Positions 56,420 to 64,000 of a DNA stretch of 64,000 bases are shown piece after piece. The stretch covers positions 40,829 through 104,828 of the forward strand of contig NZ_QJRL01000020.1 in assembly GCF_003205205.1 (NCBI RefSeq), in the 5' to 3' direction. The notes beneath the pieces are model-generated. The model worked only from the letters and a program-made list of their open reading frames with translations, ran no database searches and was not told where the DNA came from. Numbering within the stretch: the first letter of the stretch is position 1; the number at the start of each line of letters is the position of its first letter. Source of the stretch: Pseudomonas sp. LB-090624. GTDB taxonomy: Bacteria; Pseudomonadota; Gammaproteobacteria; Pseudomonadales; Pseudomonadaceae. The translations under genes and the position numbers were made by a program.

Positions 56420-59266
56420 ATGGATAAGACCTACCAGCCGCACGCCATCGAAACTTCCTGGTACAACACCTGGGAGTCCGAGAACTATTTCGCTCCACAA
56501 GGTGCAGGCGAGTCCTACACCATCATGATCCCGCCGCCGAACGTAACCGGCAGCCTGCACATGGGCCACGGGTTCAACAATGCGATCATGGACGCCCTGA
56601 TCCGTTTCCGCCGCATGCAAGGCCGCGACACCCTGTGGCAGCCCGGCACCGACCACGCAGGTATCGCCACGCAGATGCTGGTCGAGCGTCAGCTTGAAGC
56701 CAAAGGCCAGAACCGGCACGACCTGGGCCGCGAAAAGTTCCTGGAAAAGGTCTGGGAATGGAAGGACCAGTCCGGCGGCAACATCAGCCGCCAGATCCGC
56801 CGTCTGGGCTCGTCGGTCGACTGGAGCCGCGAGCGCTTCACCATGGATGACGGCCTGTCCGAAGCGGTCAAGGAAGCCTTTGTGCGCCTGCATGAAGACG
56901 GCCTGATCTACCGCGGCAAGCGCCTGGTCAACTGGGACACCAAGCTGCACACGGCCATCTCCGACCTCGAAGTGGAAAACCACGACGAGAAAGGCCACTT
57001 GTGGAACCTGCGCTACCCGCTGGCCGACGGTGCCAAGACTGCCGAAGGCCAGGATTACCTGGTGGTCGCCACCACCCGTCCGGAAACCCTGCTGGGCGAC
57101 GCCGCCGTTGCGGTCAACCCGAACGACGAGCGCTACCAGGCCCTGATCGGCAAGTTCGTCGAGCTGCCGCTGGTCGGCCGCCGCATCCCGATCATCGCCG
57201 ACGACTACTGCGACCCGGCTTTCGGTACCGGTTGCGTGAAGATCACCCCGGCACACGACTTCAACGACTACGAAGTCGGCAAGCGCCATAACCTGCCGCT
57301 GCTGAACATCTTCGACAAGAACGCCTTCGTGCTGGCCAGCGCCCAGGCGTTCAACCTCGACGGCAGCGTCAACGAGCAAATCGACACCCAGCTGCCGGCC
57401 CAGTACGCCAACCTCGACCGCTTTGTTGCGCGCAAGCAGATCGTCGCTGACCTGGACGCCCAAGGCCTGCTGGTCAGCATCGACGACCACGCCCTGAAAG
57501 TGCCAAAAGGCGACCGCTCGGGCACCGTGATCGAGCCGTGGCTGACCGACCAGTGGTACGTATCCACCAAACCGCTGGCAGAACCTGCCATCGCCGCCGT
57601 GGAAGACGGCCGCATCCAGTTCGTGCCCAAGCAGTACGAAAACATGTACTTCTCGTGGATGCGTGACATTCAGGATTGGTGCATCAGCCGCCAGCTCTGG
57701 TGGGGCCACCGCATCCCGGCGTGGTACGACGAGGCCGGCCAGGTCTACGTTGGCCGCAACGAGGAAGAAGTGCGCGCCAAGCACGATCTGGGTGCCGATG
57801 TGGTCCTGCGCCAGGACGACGACGTGCTCGACACCTGGTTCAGTTCGGGCCTGTGGACCTTCTCTACCCTGGGCTGGCCGGAGCAGACGGAATTCCTCAA
57901 GAAGTTCCACTCCACCGACGTCCTGGTGACCGGCTTCGACATCATCTTCTTCTGGGTTGCGCGCATGATCATGCTGACCATGCACCTGATCAAGAACGAG
58001 GACGGCACCCCGCAGGTACCGTTCAAGACCGTGTACGTGCACGGCCTGGTGCGTGATGGCCAGGGCCAGAAGATGTCCAAGTCCAAGGGCAACGTGCTGG
58101 ACCCGCTGGACATCGTCGACGGCATTACCCTCGACGCCCTGCTGGAAAAGCGCACCAGCGGCATGATGCAGCCCAAGCTGGCCGAGAAAATCGCCAAGCA
58201 GACCAAGGCCGAGTTCCCCGAAGGTATCGCCAGCTACGGCACCGACGCCCTGCGCTTCACCTTCTGCTCGCTGGCCTCGACCGGCCGCGACATCAAGTTC
58301 GACATGGGCCGCGTCGAAGGCTATCGCAACTTCTGCAACAAGATCTGGAACGCTGCCCGCTACGTGCTCGACAAGGGCGAGGACTGCGGCCAGAACGGCG
58401 AAGCCTACGAGCTGTCGCTGGCGGACCGCTGGATCATCTCGCAGCTGCAGCGCACCGAGGCCGAAGTGACCCGCCAGCTCGAGCAGTTCCGCTTCGACCT
58501 GGCCAGCCAGGCGCTGTACGAGTTCATCTGGAACCAGTACTGCGACTGGTACCTGGAACTGTCCAAGCCCGTACTGTGGGACGAAAACGCTCCGGTCGAG
58601 CGCGCGCGCGGCACCCGCCGCACCCTGGTGCGCGTGCTGGAAGTGGCGCTGCGCCTGGCGCACCCGTTCATGCCGTTCATCACCGAAGAAATCTGGCAGC
58701 GCATTGCGCCGCTGGCCGGCATCGAAGGCAAGACCATCATGCTGCAACCGTGGCCTGAGGCTAACGAGAGCCGCATCGATGGCGCTGCCGAAGGCGACAT
58801 CGAGTGGCTGAAAGAGCTGATGGTTGGCCTGCGCAACATCCGCGCCGAGATGAACATCGGCCCAGGCAAGCCGCTGCCGCTGTTCCTGAAGAACGCCAAC
58901 GCTGACGACCAGCGTCGCCTGCAGGAAAACGAAGCGCTGCTGAAGAAGCTGGCCAAGGTCGAGTCGTTCACCGTGCTGGGTGATGCCGACGAAGCGCCAC
59001 TGTCCGCTACTGCCCTGGTCGGTGACCTGCAAGTACTGGTGCCAATGGCCGGGCTGATCGACAAGGATGCCGAGCTGGCGCGCCTGAACAAGGAAATCCA
59101 GCGCCTGCAGGGCGAAGTGGCACGCGTGGGTGGCAAGCTGTCCAACGCCGCCTTCGTCGACAAAGCCCCGCCCGCTGTGATCGAGAAGGAACGCGCCAAG
59201 CTGGCCGAGTCCGAGCAGGCCTTGGCCAACTTTACCGAGCAGCATGCGCGGATTGCTGCGCTGTAA
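56420..59266 (+). CDS. valS: Valyl-tRNA synthetase
   Basis: A 948-residue class I synthetase charging tRNA-Val. The HIGH-type motif is HMGH at 47-50 in PPPNVTGSLHMGHGF, and KMSKS is at 551-555. The CP1 editing domain (with TTRPETLLGDAAVAV) that removes mischarged Thr lies about 200-340. The anticodon-binding domain is about 670-830, and the C-terminal tRNA-contact coiled coil (DKDAELARLNKEIQRLQGEV) is about 875-945. The ATG at 56420 is chosen over 56399. A TATACT element at 56374-56379 may be its own promoter. Confidence 0.97.
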   Translation: MDKTYQPHAIETSWYNTWESENYFAPQGAGESYTIMIPPPNVTGSLHMGHGFNNAIMDALIRFRRMQGRDTLWQPGTDHAGIATQMLVERQLEAKGQNRHDLGREKFLEKVWEWKDQSGGNISRQIRRLGSSVDWSRERFTMDDGLSEAVKEAFVRLHEDGLIYRGKRLVNWDTKLHTAISDLEVENHDEKGHLWNLRYPLADGAKTAEGQDYLVVATTRPETLLGDAAVAVNPNDERYQALIGKFVELPLVGRRIPIIADDYCDPAFGTGCVKITPAHDFNDYEVGKRHNLPLLNIFDKNAFVLASAQAFNLDGSVNEQIDTQLPAQYANLDRFVARKQIVADLDAQGLLVSIDDHALKVPKGDRSGTVIEPWLTDQWYVSTKPLAEPAIAAVEDGRIQFVPKQYENMYFSWMRDIQDWCISRQLWWGHRIPAWYDEAGQVYVGRNEEEVRAKHDLGADVVLRQDDDVLDTWFSSGLWTFSTLGWPEQTEFLKKFHSTDVLVTGFDIIFFWVARMIMLTMHLIKNEDGTPQVPFKTVYVHGLVRDGQGQKMSKSKGNVLDPLDIVDGITLDALLEKRTSGMMQPKLAEKIAKQTKAEFPEGIASYGTDALRFTFCSLASTGRDIKFDMGRVEGYRNFCNKIWNAARYVLDKGEDCGQNGEAYELSLADRWIISQLQRTEAEVTRQLEQFRFDLASQALYEFIWNQYCDWYLELSKPVLWDENAPVERARGTRRTLVRVLEVALRLAHPFMPFITEEIWQRIAPLAGIEGKTIMLQPWPEANESRIDGAAEGDIEWLKELMVGLRNIRAEMNIGPGKPLPLFLKNANADDQRRLQENEALLKKLAKVESFTVLGDADEAPLSATALVGDLQVLVPMAGLIDKDAELARLNKEIQRLQGEVARVGGKLSNAAFVDKAPPAVIEKERAKLAESEQALANFTEQHARIAAL

Positions 59267-59282
59267 TCACTAGAGAGACCGT

Positions 59283-59404
59283 TGGGGCTGCTGCACGGCC
59301 CTTTCGCGACACAAGGCCGCTCCCACAGGACGGCGCCAACCTTCAAGGCGCCACCCTTCTGTGGGAGCGGCCTTGTGTCGCAAAAGGGCTGCACCGCAGC
59401 CCCA
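59283..59404. repeat. Long imperfect inverted repeat of two facing REPs
   Basis: Arms of about 46 nt (59283-59328 and 59359-59404) with roughly 38 matching positions. The arms include GACACAAGGCCGCTCCCACA and its exact reverse complement, around a centre that has its own GGCGCC palindromes. It lies between valS and rlmF and probably forms a very stable hairpin that ends or protects the valS transcript. Confidence 0.8.
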
Positions 59405-59444
59405 GGTTCTTCAAACCACCGCTCGTATAGGGCTGGACACTGCC

Positions 59445-60398
59445 ATGACCCCGAACAAACCCACCCTGCACCCGCGCAACCGCCACCAAGGCCGCTACGA
59501 CTTCCCCAGCCTGATCAAGGCCCACCCTGACCTGGCACGCTTCACCATCACCAACCCCCACGGCAAACCCAGCATCGACTTCGCCAACCCTGAAGCCGTG
59601 CGGGTGTTCAACCGTGCCCTGCTCAAGGCCCAGTACGGCATCCAGCACTGGGACATTCCCGCCGACTACCTGTGCCCGCCAATTCCCGGCCGCGCCGACT
59701 ACATCCATGTAGCCGCCGACCTGCTGGCCACGGACAACGTTGGCGAAATCCCCAAAGGCGCTCAGGTACGTGCGCTGGACATCGGTGTAGGCGCCAACTG
59801 CATCTACCCGCTGCTGGGCCACAGCGACTACCGCTGGCGCTTCCTCGGCTCGGACATCGACCCGGTAGCCCTGGCCTCGGCCAAGGCCATCGTCCAGGCC
59901 AACAACCTCGGCAAGGCTATCAGCCTACGCCAGCAGACCAACCGCGGGAGCATCCTCAGCGGGCTGTTGCAAGCGGACGAACGCTTCGACCTCACCCTGT
60001 GCAACCCGCCCTTCCATGCCTCGCGCGACGAAGCTACGCGCGGTAGCCAGCGCAAGTGGAAGAACCTTGGCAAGCAGGACCCCAAGCGCAAGCTGCCGGT
60101 ACTGAACTTTGGGGGCCAGAACAATGAACTGTGGTGTGAGGGCGGCGAAATCCGCTTTGTCACCCAACTGGTCGGCGAAAGCGTGCAGTACGCCGGGCAG
60201 GTGCTGTGGTTCACCAGCCTGGTATCCAAGGCCAGCAACCTGCCAGGGATCGAAGCCGCGCTGAAGAAAGCCGGGACCAAGGCCGTGCGCATCATCGAAA
60301 TGGGCCAGGGTCAAAAACAGAGCCGCATGGTCGCCTGGAGTTTCCACGACGATGCAACGCGCCAGGCCTGGCACGCCATGCGTAAATCACAGGCATGA
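59445..60398 (+). CDS. rlmF: 23S rRNA (adenine1618-N6)-methyltransferase
   Basis: A 317-residue SAM-dependent methyltransferase that modifies A1618 of 23S rRNA. The SAM motif is RALDIGVGANCIYPLLG (about 108-124), the acidic GSDIDPVALASA follows, and the adenine-N6 catalytic motif is NPPF at 187-190. It starts MTPNKPTLHPRNRHQGRYDF, as in YbiN/RlmF. The ATG at 59445 lies after a REP pair; the upstream open frame lies inside that repeat. It ends at a terminator shared with hupN. Confidence 0.93.
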   Translation: MTPNKPTLHPRNRHQGRYDFPSLIKAHPDLARFTITNPHGKPSIDFANPEAVRVFNRALLKAQYGIQHWDIPADYLCPPIPGRADYIHVAADLLATDNVGEIPKGAQVRALDIGVGANCIYPLLGHSDYRWRFLGSDIDPVALASAKAIVQANNLGKAISLRQQTNRGSILSGLLQADERFDLTLCNPPFHASRDEATRGSQRKWKNLGKQDPKRKLPVLNFGGQNNELWCEGGEIRFVTQLVGESVQYAGQVLWFTSLVSKASNLPGIEAALKKAGTKAVRIIEMGQGQKQSRMVAWSFHDDATRQAWHAMRKSQA

Positions 60399-60431
60399 AA
60401 AAACCGCGCCCGGGCAAGCCGGGCGCGGTTT
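60398..60431. terminator. Bidirectional terminator between rlmF and hupN
   Basis: CCGCGCCCGG, short loop, CCGGGCGCGG. On the minus strand it is followed by six T (for hupN); on the plus strand by TTTCG. Confidence 0.85.
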
Positions 60432-60448
60432 CGTCAAAGCTTCAACAA

Positions 60449-60730
60449 TTACTTGTTGATGGCGTCGGTCAGCACTTTGGCTGGAACGAACTTGACGACT
60501 TTCTTGGCAGCGATTTCGATGGCAGCGCCAGTCGAAGGGTTGCGGCCGGTACGGGCAGGACGCTCGGAGACTTTCAGCTTGCCGATGCCTGGCAGAGTGA
60601 TTTCAGCGCCGTTTTCCAGCTGGTCGGCAACGATCTGGCCCAGTTGCTCCAGAGCGTTCTTGGCGGTGGCTTTTGGCGCGGCGATCGATTCGGCGATGTC
60701 GGCAATCAGTTGGTCTTTGGTCAATGCCAT
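60449..60730 (-). CDS. hupN: HU-family DNA-binding protein HupN
   Basis: A 93-residue HU histone-like protein that bends DNA without sequence preference. The HU signature is in the middle: LPGIGKLKVSERPARTGRNP (about 48-67), with the DNA-inserting Pro in RNPSTGA. It starts MALTKDQLIADIAESI. P. putida has HupA, HupB and HupN; the sequence and the ndpA neighbour fit HupN. Divergent from ndpA across 370 nt. Confidence 0.92.
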   Translation of the reverse strand: MALTKDQLIADIAESIAAPKATAKNALEQLGQIVADQLENGAEITLPGIGKLKVSERPARTGRNPSTGAAIEIAAKKVVKFVPAKVLTDAINK

Positions 60731-61100
60731 GGTGGTGTTCCTTCCCTATCAAATTCGATGGTTATGCAGCGAACTACGACGTTATCGGGCCAGCCCCTTG
60801 AAATGGAGGGCCGCGCCAATCGCGTATGTAGATACGTAAATCGGCGTTTGGTTCGACACGCCGACAGCAAGCTGCCAGCAATGCGCCACACAAGGGGCGC
60901 AAGACCGCGCAAAGCTACCACAGGAACGGATAAATATCCGCTGCGCACTTCGATTTAATGCAGGTTTTTCGGGGGTTTCAGCCTAAAACGCACAAAATTG
61001 AACAAAAAACGAACAACCGGCATTTCTGCCAACATCCGGCCACTGCATCACCTGATGTCTGGGTTAAACTTGACGACTTTTGCAGCTCGCCGAGAATCCC
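60731..61100. other. 370-nt divergent gap between hupN and ndpA
   Basis: No gene is visible. It has a GCGGATA/TATCCGT-like inverted repeat near 60927-60943, AT-rich stretches at 60945-61020 and a TTGACG at about 61070 that could be a -35 of ndpA without a clear -10. Both neighbours are nucleoid proteins, so shared control is possible, but I see no decisive site. Confidence 0.4.
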
Positions 61101-62108
61101 ATGCCAATCCGTCATTGCATCGTTCACCTGATCGACAAAAAGCCCGATGGCAGCCCCGCCGTACTGCATGCCCGCGACTCCGAACTGGCCGCTTCCGACG
61201 CCATCGAAAACCTGCTCGCCGACCTCAACGACAGCTATAACGCCAAGCAAGGCAAGGCCTGGGGCTTTTTCCACGGCGAGTCTGGCGCCTACCCGCTGAG
61301 TGGCTGGCTGAAGCAATACCTGGATGAAGAAAAAGACTTCACGGCCTTTAGCCGGGTGGCCGTCGAACATCTGCAAAAGTTGATGGAAGAGTCCAACCTG
61401 TCCACCGGGGGCCACATCCTGTTTGCCCACTACCAGCAAGGCATGACCGAATACCTGGCGATCGCCCTGCTGCACCACAGCGAAGGCGTGGCGGTGAACG
61501 CCGAGCTCGACGTGACCCCTTCCCGCCACCTTGACCTTGGCCAACTGCACCTGGCGGCGCGCATCAACTTGTCCGAGTGGAAGAACAACCAGAACTCCAA
61601 GCAATACATTTCGTTCATCAAAGGCAAAAATGGCAAGAAGGTTTCGGACTACTTCCGCGACTTCATCGGCTGCCAGGAAGGCGTCGACGGCCCGGGCGAA
61701 ACCCGCACCCTGCTCAAGGCCTTCAGCGATTTCGTCGAGAGCGAAGACCTGCCGGAAGAATCAGCCCGCGAAAAAACCCAGACCTTGGTCGAGTACGCCA
61801 CCACCCAGACCAAGCTGGGCGAGCCGGTGACGCTGGAAGAACTGTCCAGCCTGATTGACGAGGACCGGCCCAAGGCGTTCTACGACCACATTCGCAACAA
61901 GGACTACGGGCTGTCGCCAGAGATCCCGGCAGATAAGCGCACCCTCAACCAGTTCCGCCGCTTCACCGGGCGGGCCGAGGGGCTGTCGATCAGCTTCGAG
62001 GCGCATTTGCTGGGGGACAAGGTGGAGTATGACGAAGAAGCAGGGACTTTGATTATCAAAGGGCTGCCGACCACTCTGGTGGACCAGCTCAAGCGGCGTA
62101 AAGACTGA
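61101..62108 (+). CDS. ndpA: Nucleoid-associated protein NdpA/YejK
   Basis: A 335-residue protein of the YejK/NdpA family found on the nucleoid. It begins MPIRHCIVHLIDKKPDGSPA, has the conserved HILFAHYQQGMTEYLAIALL segment (about 112-131) and KNGKKVSDYFRDFIGCQEG (about 180-198), and ends with the LSISFEAHLLGDKVEYD domain. The length equals the known P. putida protein. The ATG at 61101 is chosen over an ATG at 61080. It is divergent from hupN. Confidence 0.93.
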   Translation: MPIRHCIVHLIDKKPDGSPAVLHARDSELAASDAIENLLADLNDSYNAKQGKAWGFFHGESGAYPLSGWLKQYLDEEKDFTAFSRVAVEHLQKLMEESNLSTGGHILFAHYQQGMTEYLAIALLHHSEGVAVNAELDVTPSRHLDLGQLHLAARINLSEWKNNQNSKQYISFIKGKNGKKVSDYFRDFIGCQEGVDGPGETRTLLKAFSDFVESEDLPEESAREKTQTLVEYATTQTKLGEPVTLEELSSLIDEDRPKAFYDHIRNKDYGLSPEIPADKRTLNQFRRFTGRAEGLSISFEAHLLGDKVEYDEEAGTLIIKGLPTTLVDQLKRRKD

Positions 62109-62142
62109 TAAGTACCGGGGCTGCTTAGCAGCCCAGGCCATC

Positions 62143-62433
62143 TCAAGCCGAGCCGATGAGATAAGACGCCACCAGCGCCTCCTTCGCCGACTTGCGCAGC
62201 CGCTTTACCAGCCGCTCCTGGCGCAATGCCTCGCCCTTGTCCGGCCATTGCTCCACATAGACCAGCGCCTGCGCCGGGCTGGTCTTGAAGTAACGGGCGC
62301 CTTGCCCTTTCTGATGCGCCAGGAAACGCCGCTGCGGGTCATCGCTGATACCGCAGTACAACGAGCCATTGGCTGCCCGAACCAGGTAGACATACCAGGG
62401 TTTCATTGCCTGATCCGGAACTTGTTCACTCAC
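62143..62433 (-). CDS. GIY-YIG domain protein (UPF0213 type)
   Basis: A 96-residue single-domain GIY-YIG protein: WYVYLVRAANGSLYCGISDD carries the paired YVY and YCGI motifs, followed by PQRRFLAHQKGQGARYF and LRQERLVKRLRKSAKEALV with the catalytic Arg and Glu region. Some UPF0213 members are nucleases; the natural role is unclear. I use the GTG at 62433 (then SEQVPDQAMKPW) with AGG eight nt upstream; the ATG at 62406 is possible. Convergent with ndpA. Confidence 0.85.
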   Translation of the reverse strand: MSEQVPDQAMKPWYVYLVRAANGSLYCGISDDPQRRFLAHQKGQGARYFKTSPAQALVYVEQWPDKGEALRQERLVKRLRKSAKEALVASYLIGSA

Positions 62434-62488
62434 GACGCCTGCTCTTTCCATCATTAGTTTGGTGAGCCCACTCATTGAGGGCTTCATC

Positions 62489-63361
62489 ATGCTCGACTCA
62501 TATACCCGCACCGGTCTGGGTGCAGCGCTGCTTGCGGCTGCGTTCAGCGCCCAGGCCTCGATTGGCGCACGAACCGCCGAACAGATGCAGAACAACTACA
62601 ACGCCACCCCGGCGCAATGCGCGGGCAATGCCGTACCGGCCCACGCCTGTTCGGGTGTGCTGCTCAGATCAACCAAGCCTTCGCCGCATTACCACACCTG
62701 GCATCATAGCCAGAACAGCAAGGACAAGGGCGGCGTTTCATTCTCGTACTTGCGTCGCGATATTCCCACAACGCGGTTGGCTGCCGACGGCCGCAGCGGC
62801 TTCACCCTGTACCCTCTGTTGCAGCGCCCAAAGGGCTCGCTGTGGTATGAAATGCTCTGCGCCTGGCCAACTGACGGCGACTCGTGGGAGCGCGATACAC
62901 GGGGCTGCGGCGACAATCGGCAATCCGCTGAAGTGGAAGCCGCCTGTCACGAGCAAGGCGTGCTCACCGCCGAAGACTGGATGGCCCGGTTCAGCGAAAG
63001 CGGTGACTACAAACGCCAGTGTGCGTTTGATGTCCGGCGGGCCCGAGTGCCGGAACGGGCCGACGCCTTCTATCAAAGCGTACGCGCCAAACAGCTGTAT
63101 GCCCAGCGCATGCCATTCCCGTGGAACGAGATTGTGATCGGCACCTGGGATGAAGCAAACGCCGAGAAGCTGCCGATTCAATCGTTCTTCCATATCGAAG
63201 GGGAGCATGGCGCATTGCAGCAGGCACAGGCAGACCAGCAGGACTGGCACAACACCAATGGCACTTTCATTCCGGTAATCCGCATTCGACTACCGGACAA
63301 CCTGCAGGAAAATGCCCGGTTCAGTTACCACGAGGGGGATCAGGCAGTGCCTGCGCCTTGA
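62489..63361 (+). CDS. Exported six-cysteine protein, HvnA-like
   Basis: A 290-residue protein with a signal peptide (about 1-24, ending SAQA). The mature part has six cysteines (in AQCAG, HACSG, MLCAW, RGCGD, AACHE, RQCAF), an even number that fits three disulfides. The pattern ARTAEQMQNNYNATPAQC and CSGVLLRSTKPS resembles proteins labelled halovibrin HvnA in Pseudomonas, as I recall; I cannot confirm ADP-ribosyltransferase activity and see no certain catalytic motif. GAGGG lies about nine nt before the ATG. Its 3' end overlaps the next, convergent gene by 22 bp. Confidence 0.75.
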   Translation: MLDSYTRTGLGAALLAAAFSAQASIGARTAEQMQNNYNATPAQCAGNAVPAHACSGVLLRSTKPSPHYHTWHHSQNSKDKGGVSFSYLRRDIPTTRLAADGRSGFTLYPLLQRPKGSLWYEMLCAWPTDGDSWERDTRGCGDNRQSAEVEAACHEQGVLTAEDWMARFSESGDYKRQCAFDVRRARVPERADAFYQSVRAKQLYAQRMPFPWNEIVIGTWDEANAEKLPIQSFFHIEGEHGALQQAQADQQDWHNTNGTFIPVIRIRLPDNLQENARFSYHEGDQAVPAP

Positions 63362-63825
63362 GCATGCTGGTACGCCCGCAGGCCGTTGAACGCTTGCTTG
63401 CGTACCTTGTTCTGCAGCATTGGCGACCAGCCTAGCAGTACGCCAGGCACACCCAACGCCTGCCGCGACCAGCGCCACAGGTCGAAAGTGTCGTCATGCT
63501 GGCAGATCAGCCCATCGCGAATCACAAAGCGCGCCTGAATGTCATTGACCACCACTCGGCCAGTCTGGCTGAACAGGTAAGTCGCCACCCAGTGCGCGCC
63601 CCCACCACGCTCATCGGCACGGACACTGTCGTAGGCCAGGGTGAAGTTCTTGGCTCTGCTGGTGAGCATCCGCCACATGTCGCCAGCGTCCCGGCCACGC
63701 AGGGTGCCGAAGACCGGGTCGCTGAAGACGATATCGTCGCTGTAGCAGGCAATCATCGCCTCGGCATCCAGGCGCTGGAAGGCTTGGTAGAAGCGTGTGA
63801 TCAGGTCGCGGTTGGCGTCGCTCAT
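63340..63825 (-). CDS. NTF2-like (SnoaL-type) protein
   Basis: A 161-residue cone-shaped-fold protein: RDLITRFYQAFQRLDAEAMIACY at the N-terminus, DDIVFSDPVFGTLRGRDAGDMWR, then the sheet with VRADERGGGAHWVATYLFSQTG and FVIRDGLICQHDDTFDLWRW. This is the pattern of small ketosteroid-isomerase/SnoaL-type proteins that bind hydrophobic ligands; substrate and activity are unknown. The ATG at 63825 is used. Convergent overlap with the exported protein gene. Confidence 0.85.
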   Translation of the reverse strand: MSDANRDLITRFYQAFQRLDAEAMIACYSDDIVFSDPVFGTLRGRDAGDMWRMLTSRAKNFTLAYDSVRADERGGGAHWVATYLFSQTGRVVVNDIQARFVIRDGLICQHDDTFDLWRWSRQALGVPGVLLGWSPMLQNKVRKQAFNGLRAYQHAQGAGTA

Positions 63826-63896
63826 GTGGGGATAGTCCGTCCTGGGGTCGAAAGCAGCACGATAAGCTGCACCGCAGGCTTACGCCAGTGCCGGCC

Positions 63897-63935
63897 TGTT
63901 CGCGGCGATTCGGTGCTTCGATGCAACCGCGAACA
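63897..63935. repeat. Hairpin with 9-bp perfect arms near the right edge
   Basis: TGTTCGCGG and CCGCGAACA around 21 nt, of the REP-related CGCGG type, in the gap upstream of the NTF2-like gene. Confidence 0.5.
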
Positions 63936-63958
63936 AGCTGGTACAGGCAACGTCTTTC

Positions 63959-64000
63959 TCAGACTTTTTCGCTGCTGACCTGCACATGCAGCGCCCGCCC
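63959..64000 (-). CDS. Possible C-terminal end of a gene cut by the window
   Basis: On the minus strand an open frame entering from the right edge gives 13 residues (GRALHVQVSSEKV) and a TGA at 63959-63961. It is followed by a hairpin, as a gene end would be. Too short to name. Confidence 0.3.
   Translation of the reverse strand, partial: GRALHVQVSSEKV

Noticed and set aside
55928..59245. 1105-codon open frame on the minus strand across valS
   Set aside because: Antisense shadow of valS; no motif, and composition typical of shadow frames.

Overview
The window looks like a chromosomal stretch of the Pseudomonas putida group. GC is high (about 60% or more by eye). The gene order guaB, xseA, leuA, eda-pgl-zwf, hexR, oprB-gts, gltR-gtrS-glk-edd, gap, heme uptake, arc, gcv, lptFG, pepA, valS, hupN, ndpA follows the backbone I know from P. 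putida. Pseudomonas REP palindromes with a GCGGGC-type core occur in many gaps. I see no rRNA, tRNA, CRISPR array, insertion sequence or prophage.

Left part (1-7.4 kb): guaB (cut by the window edge), a small CxxC protein, a TauE/SafE permease, xseA with an exported M23 peptidase, and leuA preceded by a possible leucine-rich leader peptide.

Sugar part (7.5-26 kb): an almost complete Entner-Doudoroff glucose block. zwf-pgl-eda diverges from hexR. A hexose-6-phosphate mutarotase, the porin OprB, the ABC importer GtsABCD and an AGE-family sugar isomerase come next. Then come the two-component pair GtrS/GltR, Glk and Edd, divergent from gap. Glucose enters by OprB and Gts, is phosphorylated by Glk, is oxidised by Zwf and Pgl, is split by Edd and Eda, and continues through Gap. 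HexR-type sites (TTGT-N7/8-ACAA) sit at both divergent promoters. Crc/Hfq-type A-rich motifs precede gtsA and oprB.

Heme part (26-31 kb): a Fur box, an ECF sigma factor, a FecR regulator, a TonB receptor with an N-terminal signalling domain and a heme oxygenase form a cell-surface-signalling heme system. Arginine part (31.6-38.7 kb): two divergent ArcD antiporter paralogs, then arcABC with a probable ANR box in front of the operon.

Glycine part (38.8-50.3 kb): a TyrR-family sigma54 activator resembling GcsR, a glutamate symporter, and an unusual pair made of an exported RidA protein and a Tat-exported FAD oxidoreductase. The gcvH-gcvP-sdaA-gcvT operon follows, with a sigma54 promoter and a GcsR-type site upstream. 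Right part (50.6-64 kb): housekeeping genes (cold-shock protein, lptFG, pepA, holC, valS, rlmF, hupN, ndpA), then a GIY-YIG protein, an exported six-cysteine protein and an NTF2-like protein.

Most of the window is known backbone. The least explained items are the RidA/FAD-oxidoreductase pair, a perfect 22-bp palindrome upstream of the first arcD copy, a 52-bp perfect inverted repeat near xseA, and the leuA leader.
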